In this document: positions 1 to 8,708 of the stretch, in pieces
Layout: each line of letters starts with the position of its first letter
How positions within the stretch are numbered: the first letter of the stretch is position 1
Assembly: GCF_018156225.1 (NCBI RefSeq)
Contig: NZ_JAGTAR010000027.1
Span: forward strand, 22,792 to 86,791
Origin: Carboxylicivirga sediminis
Lineage (GTDB): Bacteria > Bacteroidota > Bacteroidia > Bacteroidales > Marinilabiliaceae
Length of the DNA: 64,000 nt
Direction: 5' to 3'
Translations under genes and position numbers: made by a program
Notes under the pieces: model-generated
Told to the model about the DNA's origin: nothing
Seen by the model: the letters and a program-made list of their open reading frames with translations, nothing else
The model's database searches: none

Positions 1-1160
1 GCTACATGTGTCCCATGTGCATAATTGGAATATAGTATGAGTTGTTCGAAGTAGGCCTCAAACTCTTCCGGAGGCACCAATGCGAATTCCTTTTTTAATG
101 CAGTTGCTTCATCAGAAGATATATTGGCAAATATATCCATCAATCCTTTTAATGAGGCTTTTGCATCTTCTTTATTTTTCGCCTTATTGCCTTGTGAGTG
201 CAGTAATGAAGTTGTTTTTAATCCCTCAAGGTTAAAGGCCACACCATGTATGTCGTCAACAAAACCATTGTTGTCGTTATCAATATTGTCTGGCTTTTCG
301 TTGATGTTGGTCCAACGCTTTGACTCGGGCATAGCATCCATATCTACGCCTGTGTCCCATATGCCAATAGTTACATGCTTATTATCCGGATGATTATCCA
401 TGGAGACATTCCTGTCCGTCCAAATGTCAACCATCACCTCTTTGGTTCCGTACTTCTCCAGATTGCTGACATAGTTTGTGTATATAATATCTTTATATGG
501 GAAGAAATAAGTAATATCGGCGTATGTGCCAACTAAAGCAAAGGCGATTTCCTGAGGTACATTGCCCTTGTTTTTATCAAGTGCAGTTTGTACGGTTCCT
601 TTTAGAGGGGATATAGCAATATTCTTACTCCATATCTCAAGAATGCCTTTGAATTCTTCAACGTCTTCTTGTACTATGGAAAAGTCAACGTTAAGAAAAA
701 AATCATCCAGATATAAGTTAATTGCTTTTTCACAGGCTTCAAGATTTTTCGCATCACATTTAAGCATCGCATTGGCAATAGATTCCATGCTTTTAGCTCT
801 GATTAGTTTTGCAGATGCTTTGTCGGAATACTTTCTTTCTTTTTCGATGCATTCAATGACGGTTTTGTAATCATTTTCAATAAAAGCAATATCTCTCAAC
901 TTGGCATAAATATCACGTTTGCTGGCATTGTCATTGATTTCGTATGTTGCCAGGACGTTAAGCAAATCTGTTTTAATCTGCTGAGCTAGATGAAGTACTT
1001 TTTGCTCATCCTGAATAAATGCAAGGGCATCATCAACTACAAGCTCGTAAGAGTGTTTGGGGAGGTCTTCGGCCTTATTAATAACAATTTTTTCTTGTGC
1101 CGTTAATCTTACAGGACCGATGTGGAATAGTATCAGCACCAATAATACAACTGTTTTCAT
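1..1160 (-). CDS. Subtilisin-like serine protease (S8), N-terminal part, runs off left edge
   Basis: Partial secreted peptidase; the 3' part lies beyond the left edge. The protein opens with a signal peptide ([22 protein letters not shown]). After about 240 residues of mostly helical sequence comes the catalytic Asp motif IWDTGVD (Asp near residue 268), followed by a calcium-site-like run NIDNDNNGFVDD. The last residues in the window are AHGTHVA, the catalytic His motif (His near 382). The Ser motif is not in view. About 114 residues separate Asp and His, more than in short subtilisins, because of a charged helical insert. The ATG is at 1158-1160. A TAnnTTTG-type -7 box lies upstream at 1215-1222. 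The gene points away from the WG/barrel operon terminator at 1287-1313. The family call is firm; the substrate is unknown. Confidence 0.88.
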   Translation of the reverse strand, partial: MKTVVLLVLILFHIGPVRLTAQEKIVINKAEDLPKHSYELVVDDALAFIQDEQKVLHLAQQIKTDLLNVLATYEINDNASKRDIYAKLRDIAFIENDYKTVIECIEKERKYSDKASAKLIRAKSMESIANAMLKCDAKNLEACEKAINLYLDDFFLNVDFSIVQEDVEEFKGILEIWSKNIAISPLKGTVQTALDKNKGNVPQEIAFALVGTYADITYFFPYKDIIYTNYVSNLEKYGTKEVMVDIWTDRNVSMDNHPDNKHVTIGIWDTGVDMDAMPESKRWTNINEKPDNIDNDNNGFVDDIHGVAFNLEGLKTTSLLHSQGNKAKNKEDAKASLKGLMDIFANISSDEATALKKEFALVPPEEFEAYFEQLILYSNYAHGTHV

Positions 1161-1214
1161 GACAATAATTTTTAGTGATTCCAGGGTGTTTAAAATCGAA
1201 GAAAAAAGAAAATA

Positions 1215-1222
1215 CAAAATTA
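1215..1222 (-). promoter_or_regulatory. Candidate Bacteroidetes promoter for the S8 protease
   Basis: On the minus strand this reads TAATTTTG, an exact match to the TAnnTTTG -7 box. A weaker -33 element (ATTG at 1243-1246) sits 20 bases upstream. It lies about 55 bases before the protease ATG. Confidence 0.5.
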
Positions 1223-1286
1223 CATCAAGGCTTGTGACCTGTCAATGTGAATGGTAAGGATTACTTGGCAGAAAATAACAGGCAAT

Positions 1287-1313
1287 AAAAAAGCCACCCG
1301 AAAGAGGTGGCTT
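1287..1313 (-). terminator. Rho-independent terminator of the WG/barrel operon
   Basis: Minus-strand hairpin with arms AAGCCACC and GGTGGCTT around a short loop, followed by a T run. It lies about 20 bases past the stop of the WG-repeat gene. Confidence 0.8.
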
Positions 1314-1332
1314 CAAATGCTTTGTTGATAAA

Positions 1333-2880
1333 TTAAATGTCGAGGTAGATTGATAACCCTACCGAAACCGGATACAGTTCTGGCCCCTTGTTTTCTTCAA
1401 ATAATGTAGAGAAATAATAGGTGCCATATAGATTGATGGCCCTGTAGCCGATGCGCACCATGCCACCATACCTGAACTTCTGCAGATTGTAGGCGCCTTT
1501 TTTCTTTTGTTTGTGTGGGTCCTCGCTGTCATCATAGACAATGCGATTGTACGAGTTGATGCGCATGCCACCAATACCACCAGCTGAAATATAGAAAGGC
1601 TGACGACGGTGGTTGGTCGGTATTTGAAACTCCATTAGTAATGGCACGTTCAGGTGTGTCGTTACCAGTTTGTTTTTATCCAGTGGACGAGCCGCATCCT
1701 CAAAGCTGATGTTGCCATTGGCATCTTTGGTCAGGATAATGGGATTCGAAAAGTGATAGTTGTTCCATTCTATTCCCAGACCAGTTACAAGACCAATATT
1801 ACCCCTTCGATCCAGACCAATGCTCCATTGCAGGGCATTAATGGCAAAACTGTTGGAACGGCCACTGTTGAGTTCCATAAATGAATCGTCGGCTGGCAGA
1901 TTGGTGCTGCCACTATAGGTGACATAATTGTTAAAGCCAAACTCAACACCTGTGTAATGGCCTTTAAATCGGCGATGGTATTCCCGGTATTTATCCCTGT
2001 TTCTTCCACCTATTTCGATATAAGTATTTTTGCCTTTTTCATTGATAACAATGTCGCTGCCTAAAACTTTAATGTGTGTTTTATTGCCATCCTCGTCTTC
2101 AACGATGATTTCTTTTTCATTCCGTTCAGTCACAGATGATTGTGAATTGCTTCGACTATAGTCATTCTCAGGAGCCGGTAAATCAAGCGGATGTCCCATT
2201 TCATCAATCCAAATCATTTGACCATCGAGCAGGGCTTTGGCCTTGCCATCTTCATAGGCCCATATGTGCGTATAGATGGGCGGGATTATTTCATTGCCGG
2301 TGGTATCAATATAACCCACCTTGCCATTTTTCAGCACACGTGCCTTGCCATCTTCAAAGGCCCATATCTGCTGGTATTCGCAAGGAATTATTTCATTTCC
2401 GAGGCTATCGATATAGCCCACTTTACCATTTTTGAGTACGCGTGCTTTGCCATTTTCAAAAGCCCATATCTGCTGGTATTGGCACGGAATGATTTGTTCG
2501 CCTTGCTTATTAAAGTAACCCAGCTTGCCTTGTTTTAGTACTTTAGCCAATTCGTCGCTAAAAGGCCATACCTGATCGTATTCGGCTGGGATAATTATCT
2601 CTCCGCTGATATGGTAAACGCCGGCTTTACCTGATTTTAGCACTCTGAAAAAGCCATCATCATCCAGGTTCCAAACCTGATTGTACTCGCAAGGCACAAT
2701 AATCTGACCGCCTGCCTTGATGATGCCCACCTTTCCGTTTTTCATCACCCGATAAATACCGGATTCGATCTCCCAGTGACGCTCGTAAATGGAGGCGACC
2801 TCAGGTGTGATGGTTTGGGCACTCAGACTAAGAGATGTCAATAGTAGCGTTAACAGTATGGCAGCAAATTGCTTCAGCAT
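1333..2880 (-). CDS. WG-repeat protein with C-terminal outer-membrane beta-barrel
   Basis: 515 residues. A signal peptide (about 1-21, ending SLSAQ) is followed by about six WG-type repeats (roughly residues 35-210). Each repeat carries a G-K-[VA]-G-[YV]-I-D core and an [IV]-P-x-x-Y-x-x-[IV]-W end; two adjacent ones are nearly identical (IWAFE[DN]GKARVLKNGKVGYID), so the array expanded recently. A polar linker (215-290) leads to a C-terminal half ending in alternating beta strands and a terminal hydrophobic strand, as in PorT-like barrels. That half aligns with the whole of the upstream neighbour: FKGHYTGVEFGFN against FKGHWAGCDIGFN, and both end GPELYP..(I/V)GLS. It is 13 bases downstream of that paralogue, so they are co-transcribed. 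The likely role is an outer-membrane anchored binding protein; ligand unknown. Confidence 0.8.
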   Translation of the reverse strand: MLKQFAAILLTLLLTSLSLSAQTITPEVASIYERHWEIESGIYRVMKNGKVGIIKAGGQIIVPCEYNQVWNLDDDGFFRVLKSGKAGVYHISGEIIIPAEYDQVWPFSDELAKVLKQGKLGYFNKQGEQIIPCQYQQIWAFENGKARVLKNGKVGYIDSLGNEIIPCEYQQIWAFEDGKARVLKNGKVGYIDTTGNEIIPPIYTHIWAYEDGKAKALLDGQMIWIDEMGHPLDLPAPENDYSRSNSQSSVTERNEKEIIVEDEDGNKTHIKVLGSDIVINEKGKNTYIEIGGRNRDKYREYHRRFKGHYTGVEFGFNNYVTYSGSTNLPADDSFMELNSGRSNSFAINALQWSIGLDRRGNIGLVTGLGIEWNNYHFSNPIILTKDANGNISFEDAARPLDKNKLVTTHLNVPLLMEFQIPTNHRRQPFYISAGGIGGMRINSYNRIVYDDSEDPHKQKKKGAYNLQKFRYGGMVRIGYRAINLYGTYYFSTLFEENKGPELYPVSVGLSIYLDI

Positions 2881-2893
2881 AGTACAGCTTGTT

Positions 2894-3808
2894 TTAGAAT
2901 TGAACTAATGATAAACCAATGGTAAATGGGTATAATTCGGGTCCACGATTTTCGGTGTAGAAGGTAGAGAAATTGTAGCTTGCATATAGGTTAATGAAGC
3001 GATAGCCCACTCTTACCATAGCACCATATTGAAAGGGTGTCAGGTTAATGTCGTCTTTCCCTTTGTCTTTCGTACGGTTGCCATTTTCTTTATATACCAG
3101 CTTGGTATGACCTCCAATTTTAAAACCGCAGTAGGGGCCTGCCGAGATATAGAATCGATGAAACGGTTCGGACGATGGAAACTGGTATTCGAAGAGCAGA
3201 GGAATATTAATAAATGATGTCGTTATCTTATTCTTTTCAACACTTCGTTCAGCTGGTACAGGTACACCTATTGTTTGACCGGTTTCAGTATCGCGTTCAA
3301 ACGTATAAGGTTGGTCGGTGCGGTAGTTGTAGAACGTCCAGCCGGCGCCTAGTACCATGCCAAAATTGTTTTTGTGGCGCTGAAGACCAATGTTATACTG
3401 GAGGAAATTAATACTGAAGGTCACCGATTTAGAGCCATTTAAATCCATAAACAAGGCATCTGAGGGAAGATCTGTTGAGAAATCGGATGTCATGTAGCCA
3501 TTGAAGCCGATATCACATCCTGCCCAATGGCCCTTAAATTTTTCGCGTGGTACACGCACCATGCGAATACGTGAGCGATTATAGTCCTCAATAACTTCAA
3601 AGCGACGACTACCAATGGTTATTTTAGTGATGGTGTCGTTGAATTCATCGACTTCCACTTTAACACCTGGCGCTTTTACAATGCTCTTGCCATTTTTTTC
3701 TTCTACACTGACAACACTTTTGCTTTTTTCTTTTTCCTGGGCATTGGTATTGCCAAGAACAGCTAGGGTAAAGGCTGCCAGCAATACTATTTTGAGTGCT
3801 TTCTTCAT
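2894..3808 (-). CDS. Outer-membrane beta-barrel protein (PorT-like), paralogue of the WG-barrel C-terminus
   Basis: 304 residues with signal peptide 1-23 (MKKALKIVLLAAFTLAVLGN then TNAQ). A charged N-terminal stretch (SVVSVEEKNGKSIVKAPG) leads to about eight beta strands and a C-terminal strand ending FTIGLSLVQF. The order of conserved blocks matches the last 215 residues of the neighbouring WG protein, so one gene arose from the other by duplication plus gain or loss of the repeat array. It is first in a two-gene minus-strand operon. A TAnnTTTG-type -7 box lies at 3834-3841, about 26 bases before the ATG. The specific function is not recognised. Confidence 0.75.
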   Translation of the reverse strand: MKKALKIVLLAAFTLAVLGNTNAQEKEKSKSVVSVEEKNGKSIVKAPGVKVEVDEFNDTITKITIGSRRFEVIEDYNRSRIRMVRVPREKFKGHWAGCDIGFNGYMTSDFSTDLPSDALFMDLNGSKSVTFSINFLQYNIGLQRHKNNFGMVLGAGWTFYNYRTDQPYTFERDTETGQTIGVPVPAERSVEKNKITTSFINIPLLFEYQFPSSEPFHRFYISAGPYCGFKIGGHTKLVYKENGNRTKDKGKDDINLTPFQYGAMVRVGYRFINLYASYNFSTFYTENRGPELYPFTIGLSLVQF

Positions 3809-3833
3809 AGTTATTTGTGTTTAATTCATTAAT

Positions 3834-3841
3834 CAAAAGTA
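3834..3841 (-). promoter_or_regulatory. Candidate -7 box for the barrel operon
   Basis: Minus strand reads TACTTTTG, an exact match to TAnnTTTG. No clear TTTG -33 element is present at the expected distance, so support is moderate. Confidence 0.4.
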
Positions 3842-3945
3842 GGACGACAGTTGCGGTTTATTTGTTACAGCGATATTGTTGACTTGCGATAGCTAAAGTG
3901 ATAAAACATTAGTATATTGTATTTTATACCTCTAAATAAATTCTT

Positions 3946-4497
3946 ATGCACGTCGCTATATTCATCGGAAGTCCGCGCTATAATGGTAATACCTCTACCA
4001 TGGCATCCATCTTATCCACCTCATTGATTGAAAAAGGAGCTGAGTGTCGCAGCTTTCATTTGTACAAGCATAAAATAGAGCCCTGTCTCGATTGCAGGCT
4101 TTGTAAGCTGGACGACATGACCTGCGCCCAATTAGATGATATGACAGTTCTTTATGAAAACATTGAGTGGGCTGATGTCATAATTTTTGGAACCCCGATT
4201 TACTGGTTCGGGCCTTCGGCACAGACTAAGTTACTCATTGACCGGTTCCGACCTTACTTTGCCAATAAAAAGTTGTATGGCAAGCGGGCCGCACTGTTAT
4301 TGCCAGCAGGCTCAGGCATGGGAGATTGTGATGTGACTATTGAGCAATTTCAACGGATATTTAAGGCCTTGGGCATGATTTATATTGATACGGTGGCTAT
4401 ACAGGCCTATGATGAAAATGATGTGCGTGATGATGAACAACATCATGATCAACTTCGTGATTTGGTAGATAAAATTATGACCGAAGAAATGGCTTAA
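3946..4497 (+). CDS. Flavodoxin-fold NAD(P)H-dependent FMN reductase family protein
   Basis: 183 residues, cytoplasmic. The start MHVAIFIGSPRYNGNTSTMA is the FMN-phosphate loop of NADPH-dependent FMN reductase/iron-sulfur flavoproteins (G-S-P-R-x-N-G-N-T). A cysteine cluster, CLDCRLCKLDDMTC at about 46-59, resembles the compact cluster of iron-sulfur flavoproteins and suggests a metal or redox-active site. The block DVIIFGTPIYWFGPSAQTK is the flavin-ring loop. The likely role is two-electron transfer to a quinone, flavin or nitro compound; the substrate cannot be read from sequence. It is a stand-alone gene upstream of the BlaI/M56 pair, 86 bases before that start and separated by the pair's own promoter. 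Confidence 0.82.
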   Translation: MHVAIFIGSPRYNGNTSTMASILSTSLIEKGAECRSFHLYKHKIEPCLDCRLCKLDDMTCAQLDDMTVLYENIEWADVIIFGTPIYWFGPSAQTKLLIDRFRPYFANKKLYGKRAALLLPAGSGMGDCDVTIEQFQRIFKALGMIYIDTVAIQAYDENDVRDDEQHHDQLRDLVDKIMTEEMA

Positions 4498-4508
4498 TAG
4501 CTCTTTCA

Positions 4509-4522
4509 ACTAAAAAAGTAGT
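4509..4522. promoter_or_regulatory. Candidate BlaI operator 1 (ACTA-N6-TAGT)
   Basis: Inverted repeat ACTA-AAAAAG-TAGT just upstream of the -33 element. The same half-sites with the same 6-base spacing recur at 4562-4575, 53 bases (about five helical turns) downstream. A repressor dimer bound at each site would bracket the promoter. Confidence 0.5.
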
Positions 4523-4530
4523 GAAAAGTT

Positions 4531-4560
4531 TTTGCAGTTGAGAATTAAGCCATATATTTG
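4531..4560 (+). promoter_or_regulatory. Promoter of the blaI/M56 operon
   Basis: TTTG at 4531-4534, 18-base spacer, TATATTTG at 4553-4560: an exact TTTG/TAnnTTTG Bacteroidetes promoter. The transcription start is expected near 4567, inside operator 2, leaving a very short leader before the ATG at 4584. Confidence 0.65.
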
Positions 4561-4561
4561 A

Positions 4562-4575
4562 ACTAACAATTTAGT
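4562..4575. promoter_or_regulatory. Candidate BlaI operator 2 (ACTA-N6-TAGT)
   Basis: Inverted repeat AACTAA-CAAT-TTAGTT (4561-4576), containing the same ACTA-N6-TAGT frame as 4509-4522. It overlaps the predicted transcription start, the usual place for autorepression by BlaI/MecI proteins. Confidence 0.55.
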
Positions 4576-4583
4576 TGAATAGA

Positions 4584-4955
4584 ATGAAGGAATTGACCAA
4601 AGCAGAAGAACAGGTGATGCAGAAACTATGGGAACTGGGCAAAACCAATGTTAAAAGCATCATAGACCTCATGCCGGAACCCAAGCCGGCATACAATACC
4701 GTATCTACCATTGTGCGCATTCTCGAGAATAAAGGCTTTGTCGACCATGAAAAGTTGGGCAAAGGATACGTGTATTTTCCAGTTGTGTCTAAAGAGAGTT
4801 ACAAGAAAGTGTTTATGAAGCGCTTTATGTCTAATTATTTCCAGGATTCATTTAAAAATATGGTGTCTTTCTTTGCCAAAGAAGACAAGATGGACATAAA
4901 TGACCTGGAAGAATTACTGAATGATGTAAAAAAAGATTTGGATAAAGAAGACTAA
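4584..4955 (+). CDS. BlaI/MecI/CopY family transcriptional repressor
   Basis: 123 residues from ATG 4584 (MKELTKAEEQVMQKLWELG). An in-frame TTG at 4575 would add three residues but lies inside the operator, so the ATG is preferred. The N-terminal winged helix (about 1-75) has the family pattern: LTKAEEQVMQ, then PAYNTVSTIVRILENKGFV as recognition helix, then a wing with GKGYVYFPV. The C-terminal helices dimerise and, in the family, carry the site cut by the partner M56 protease. The stop is 6 bases before the M56 gene, the classic blaI-blaR1 arrangement. It probably represses its own operon through the two ACTA-N6-TAGT sites. The signal is unknown; beta-lactam is not implied. Confidence 0.92.
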   Translation: MKELTKAEEQVMQKLWELGKTNVKSIIDLMPEPKPAYNTVSTIVRILENKGFVDHEKLGKGYVYFPVVSKESYKKVFMKRFMSNYFQDSFKNMVSFFAKEDKMDINDLEELLNDVKKDLDKED

Positions 4956-4961
4956 CACATT

Positions 4962-6422
4962 ATGAACCTAATCGTTAATTACTTATTTGAATCGTCGCTG
5001 ATTTTGGGCTTGCTAACAATCTTTTACAGGTTTGTATTGCACTATGAACCAAGGTTTAAATTTAACCGCTTCTACTTGCTGCTATCGCTTATGGCGGCAG
5101 CAGTGGTGCCATTGCTCACATTCAGCTTTTACCGCACAATTACGCCAGAAGGCAATGTGTATGTAGGTAATGTACTGGGAGCCATTACGGTTTATGCCCA
5201 AAACACGAAAGAAGCGGTGGTGCCTGTTGTGGCGCAATCATCAGCTTTTAAATGGTTGTATATGGTTGGTTGCCTCGGTTTGTTGTTGCGCTTGCTTTAT
5301 GGGTTTGTCCGATTGGGCGGATTAGCCGGTAAAGTGAAGTTGGTTAGTTTCAATGGATACAAAGTGGCTGACCTGCCCGGTCAGTTTAATCCATTCTCAT
5401 TCTTTAATGTGGTGTTTGTGAATCAGTCGCGTTACTCCGAAAAGGAGCTGGAGCAGATTATGATTCATGAGCTGACACATGTTCGGTTAAAGCACAGTTG
5501 GGATGTGCTTTTACTCGAATTACTGCTAATTGTTCAATGGTTCAATCCCTTTGCGTGGTTCCTGCGCAGCATGCTAAAGGAGCTACACGAGTTTCAGGCG
5601 GATAAGCAGGTGCTCGATAAAGGTTATTCAGCTAAAAGTTACAAGGAGTTGTTGTTGTTTCAGGCTACGGGTGCCCGCTTGTTGCCGGTTAATAACTTCA
5701 ACCAGTCGCTTACTAAAAAACGATTTACCATGATGAAAAAAGATAATATTCAAAAGTTATTGGGCCTTAAATCAGTGTTTGCCATTGTTACGATGACGAT
5801 GGTGGCTGTACTATTTGCCTGCGAGCTGCGCGATGAGGAGCCTGCCATGACTGAAGAGGCAATAGAAATAAAAGAAGTTGTAGAAAACACCAGTGCACAA
5901 TTAAAAACAGTTTCTGGACCGGTTTTCTTTGTGGTGGAGGAGATGCCCGAGTACCCGGGTGGAGAAGAAGCGTTGCGCAACTACATTGCCACTTCGGTTA
6001 AATACCCGGAAATAGCTAAAAAAGCCGGGGTAAGTGGTCGTGTTTATGTGACATTTATTGTTGCCGATGACGGTTCTGTAAGAGATACAAAAATTGCCCG
6101 TACAAGTGGTTTTAGTGTGTTGGATGATGAGGCTCTGCGTGTAGTTTCTGAAATGCCAGAATGGCAACCTGGTAAGCAAAGCGGGAAAGCGGTTAATGTG
6201 AGCTTTACGGTGCCAATTAATTTTGCTCTAAACGATGATCAATTTCAACCAGGGACAACTCAAAAGAAAGGTGTTGCTTACGAGGATATGACCGAAGAAC
6301 AGAAAGCCCAGGTTATTGAGCAATACAGGAAAAAAGGATGGGAAGTGAGCTTCAACGAAGACGGTTCTCTCAATCTAAAACAGATTGTAACGGAAAAGGG
6401 GACCGCAACGCCAATCAAGTAA
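4962..6422 (+). CDS. BlaR1-type M56 metallopeptidase with C-terminal TonB domain
   Basis: 486 residues. TM helices lie near 5-25, 36-58 and 97-115; the zinc protease motif HELTH is at 169-173, with HEFQAD near 209-214 supplying the further ligand. A fourth TM (about 270-287) ends in LFAC and leads to a periplasmic tail. The tail (about 320-425) is a TonB C-terminal domain: YPGGEEALRNYI, SGRVYVTFIVADDGSVRD, then VLDDEALRVVSEMPEWQPGK. Family BlaR1 proteins normally end in a penicillin-binding sensor; here TonB_C takes that place, which is common in Bacteroidetes. The gene follows blaI by 6 bases. Expected role: the membrane protease that cleaves the repressor on a signal at the envelope or an outer-membrane receptor. 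The final 50 residues are charged and unassigned. Confidence 0.88.
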   Translation: MNLIVNYLFESSLILGLLTIFYRFVLHYEPRFKFNRFYLLLSLMAAAVVPLLTFSFYRTITPEGNVYVGNVLGAITVYAQNTKEAVVPVVAQSSAFKWLYMVGCLGLLLRLLYGFVRLGGLAGKVKLVSFNGYKVADLPGQFNPFSFFNVVFVNQSRYSEKELEQIMIHELTHVRLKHSWDVLLLELLLIVQWFNPFAWFLRSMLKELHEFQADKQVLDKGYSAKSYKELLLFQATGARLLPVNNFNQSLTKKRFTMMKKDNIQKLLGLKSVFAIVTMTMVAVLFACELRDEEPAMTEEAIEIKEVVENTSAQLKTVSGPVFFVVEEMPEYPGGEEALRNYIATSVKYPEIAKKAGVSGRVYVTFIVADDGSVRDTKIARTSGFSVLDDEALRVVSEMPEWQPGKQSGKAVNVSFTVPINFALNDDQFQPGTTQKKGVAYEDMTEEQKAQVIEQYRKKGWEVSFNEDGSLNLKQIVTEKGTATPIK

Positions 6423-6443
6423 CAAACAATTTATAATGTAAAG

Positions 6444-6489
6444 GACGTAATGTGCAGAGACTTCTCAATGTGCATTACGTCTATTTTTT
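6444..6489 (+). terminator. Terminator of the blaI/M56 operon
   Basis: GACGTAATG and CATTACGTC form a 9-bp stem around a 20-base loop, followed by TATTTTTTT. It lies 21 bases after the M56 stop and before the convergent YyaL-type gene. Confidence 0.75.
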
Positions 6490-6512
6490 TGTGCTTGGGC
6501 ATCTGGACGGTG

Positions 6513-8576
6513 CTATCGAAGTTCAGATGGCTTATCCACCGGTAACTCACAGGTCTTATTTTGGCACTTATAAATTAACGTTGCGCCTTCTTTAAAACGG
6601 TCCTGTAGTACTGCTAGTTTTGATACTCCGTCAACTGAACCGGCATAAATGCCGCCTGACCGCAACTGCTGCTGTAGCTCTTTTCTGTAGGCTGCTGCCT
6701 TACTGCCTGCAATTACCAGCTCCTGACGTTTATCCTGCAGATAGGCCAGCAATGCCCACTGTGCATAATAGGTGGGGTGTTCTTCCGCTGTTTTAGTCAT
6801 CCTGGCGATCAGCCCTTTGGCAATTGCTTCATACTCCGGCAGGTGAATGAGCTGGTGCAGTCGTATCAGGTTATTGGCCATAGCACCAACTGACGAGGGG
6901 ATAACATTATCCTGCACATCCGTTTTGCGGGCAATCAATTGTTCGCCACTTTTGGCGGTGTAATAGAATACCTGCGCAGTGGCATTGTAAAACTCACCAA
7001 TGGTATAGTCCGCCAGTTCTTGGGCTGTATGCAGGTAAGCCTCATTAAAAGTTACTTCGTATAGACTGATAAGCGCATCAAGCATAAAGGCATAATCATC
7101 GAGGAAGGCTGTAATTTTACTGACGCCATTTTTGGTGGTACGCAGCAAGCTGCCATCCGGTTGGTGCACCTGCTCAAGCAAATATTTCATGGCGCTTTCA
7201 GCCATTTGCAGATAGGCCTCTTCTCCAAAAGCCTGGTAGGCTTCACAAAGACTTGTTATCATCAGCGCGTTCCACGAGGTGAGGGCCTTATCATCCAAAC
7301 CGGGTCGAACACGATGCGCTCGGGCTTTAAAGAGTTTCTCCAGGGCGGTGTTAATGCGTATGTTAAAAGCTTTAGGGTCCAGCTGATGCTGGCGGGCATA
7401 GGCTTCGCGGGTTACATCGCCATGCAATATATTGTTACCGTTTTCCCAGTTACCATTTTCGGTAATGTTGAAATAGCGGAAGAAATGCTCATCATCGCCC
7501 AGGAGGGTTTTCAACTCAGAATAATCCCATACATAAAAAAGGCCTTCTTCGCCCTCGCTGTCGGCATCCAGTGCCGAATAGAAGATACCTTCGGGCGATG
7601 TGAGTTCGCGTTTCACAAAGGCAATGCTTTCCAGCACTATTCGTTTATACAATTCATCATGCGAAGCTTTATAGGCCTGGCTATACAGGGCAATCAGCTG
7701 CGCATTATCGTAGAGCATCTTCTCAAAGTGGGGCGCAAACCAGCGCTCGTCCACCGAGTAACGGGCAAAGCCGCCACCAGCCTGGTCGTATATGCCGCCT
7801 GATGCCATGCGATTAAATGTGAGGTGTACAAAAGAAAGCAACTGCTCATCTTTTTCCATTACGGCTGTCTGATGAATCAGCTTTAGTGCTACCGGCATCG
7901 GGAATTTTGGAGCGCCTCCAAAGCCACCATGCTGTTCATCAAAGCGGGTACTGCTTTTTTGCACCGCCTGGTAAATGTTGGGGGTGACATCATGGTTTGC
8001 TACAGGTATCTCCAGCTGTTGGATGCCTTTGGTCAGGCCTTCGGCTTGTTGTAGCAGCTTGTCTTTGCCATTGGTATTTAGTTCGGCCAGCTGCTGCAAT
8101 ACAGCCATCCATTGAGCTTTAGGGAAATAGGTGCCACCCCACACCGGACGGCCATCGGGCAGTGCAAAACAGTTTAAAGGCCATCCGCCCCTGCCGGTCA
8201 GCATCTGCACGGCTTCCATATAAATCTGGTCTACATCAGGCCGTTCTTCTCTATCCACCTTAATACAGATAAAATGCGCATTCATCAATTGGGCGACCTC
8301 TTCATCCTCAAACGATTCATGCTCCATGACGTGGCACCAGTGGCAGGCCGAATAGCCCACACTAATCAGCAGGAGTTTGTCTTCATCTTTGGCCTTCTGT
8401 AATGCTTCATCGCCCCAGGGGTACCAATTAACCGGATTATGGGCATGCTGTAATAAATAGGGGCTGGTTTCGTGTATTAATTGATTAGTGTGCATAGATG
8501 TATTATTTTGTGGTAACGAACAGCTCCATACTATCACGATGAGATTGAGTACAGATATGGCAGTCCTGTTAGTCAT
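6513..8576 (-). CDS. Thioredoxin-domain (DUF255, YyaL/SPATA20-like) protein
   Basis: 687 residues. The DUF255 N-terminus is unmistakable: [21 protein letters not shown], then the CHWC redox motif (78-81), then [14 protein letters not shown] and [17 protein letters not shown]. The remaining 450 residues have the alternating helices of an (alpha/alpha)6 barrel as in N-acylglucosamine epimerase-type glycosidases, with [13 protein letters not shown] and FLDDYAFM. The listed start adds a hydrophobic leader ([19 protein letters not shown]) that could be a lipoprotein signal, though Trp before the lipobox Ser is unusual. An alternative ATG at 8495 (MHTNQLIHE) gives the shorter cytoplasmic form usual for the family. 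The biochemical function of the family is not settled. Confidence 0.88.
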   Translation of the reverse strand: MTNRTAISVLNLIVIVWSCSLPQNNTSMHTNQLIHETSPYLLQHAHNPVNWYPWGDEALQKAKDEDKLLLISVGYSACHWCHVMEHESFEDEEVAQLMNAHFICIKVDREERPDVDQIYMEAVQMLTGRGGWPLNCFALPDGRPVWGGTYFPKAQWMAVLQQLAELNTNGKDKLLQQAEGLTKGIQQLEIPVANHDVTPNIYQAVQKSSTRFDEQHGGFGGAPKFPMPVALKLIHQTAVMEKDEQLLSFVHLTFNRMASGGIYDQAGGGFARYSVDERWFAPHFEKMLYDNAQLIALYSQAYKASHDELYKRIVLESIAFVKRELTSPEGIFYSALDADSEGEEGLFYVWDYSELKTLLGDDEHFFRYFNITENGNWENGNNILHGDVTREAYARQHQLDPKAFNIRINTALEKLFKARAHRVRPGLDDKALTSWNALMITSLCEAYQAFGEEAYLQMAESAMKYLLEQVHQPDGSLLRTTKNGVSKITAFLDDYAFMLDALISLYEVTFNEAYLHTAQELADYTIGEFYNATAQVFYYTAKSGEQLIARKTDVQDNVIPSSVGAMANNLIRLHQLIHLPEYEAIAKGLIARMTKTAEEHPTYYAQWALLAYLQDKRQELVIAGSKAAAYRKELQQQLRSGGIYAGSVDGVSKLAVLQDRFKEGATLIYKCQNKTCELPVDKPSELR

Positions 8577-8708
8577 TTAAGAACAACAGATGGCCGTATC
8601 CGAAGTTCACTCGCTTTAGAGGATATCGCTTGGCTGTTGGGGCAATAAGTTTGTAATAAATAAGTTAGTATAATGAAGTGCAGTCTGGTGCTGCTTATCG
8701 ACCAATCT

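Noticed and set aside
124..870. Plus-strand open frames at the left edge
   Set aside because: They lie opposite the S8 protease, whose frame runs without stop through the window edge and shows Asp and His motifs.
2136..2538. Repetitive plus-strand open frames and near-identical DNA repeats, CRISPR-like at first sight
   Set aside because: The repeats are the coding WG units on the minus strand, with no spacer structure and no cas genes.
4575..4583. TTG start for BlaI, three codons upstream
   Set aside because: The codon lies in the operator-like palindrome and the ATG at 4584 gives the usual family N-terminus.
7161..7802. 213-codon plus-strand open frame opposite the YyaL-type gene
   Set aside because: Antisense shadow of a gene with clear family motifs; no signal, motif or composition of its own.
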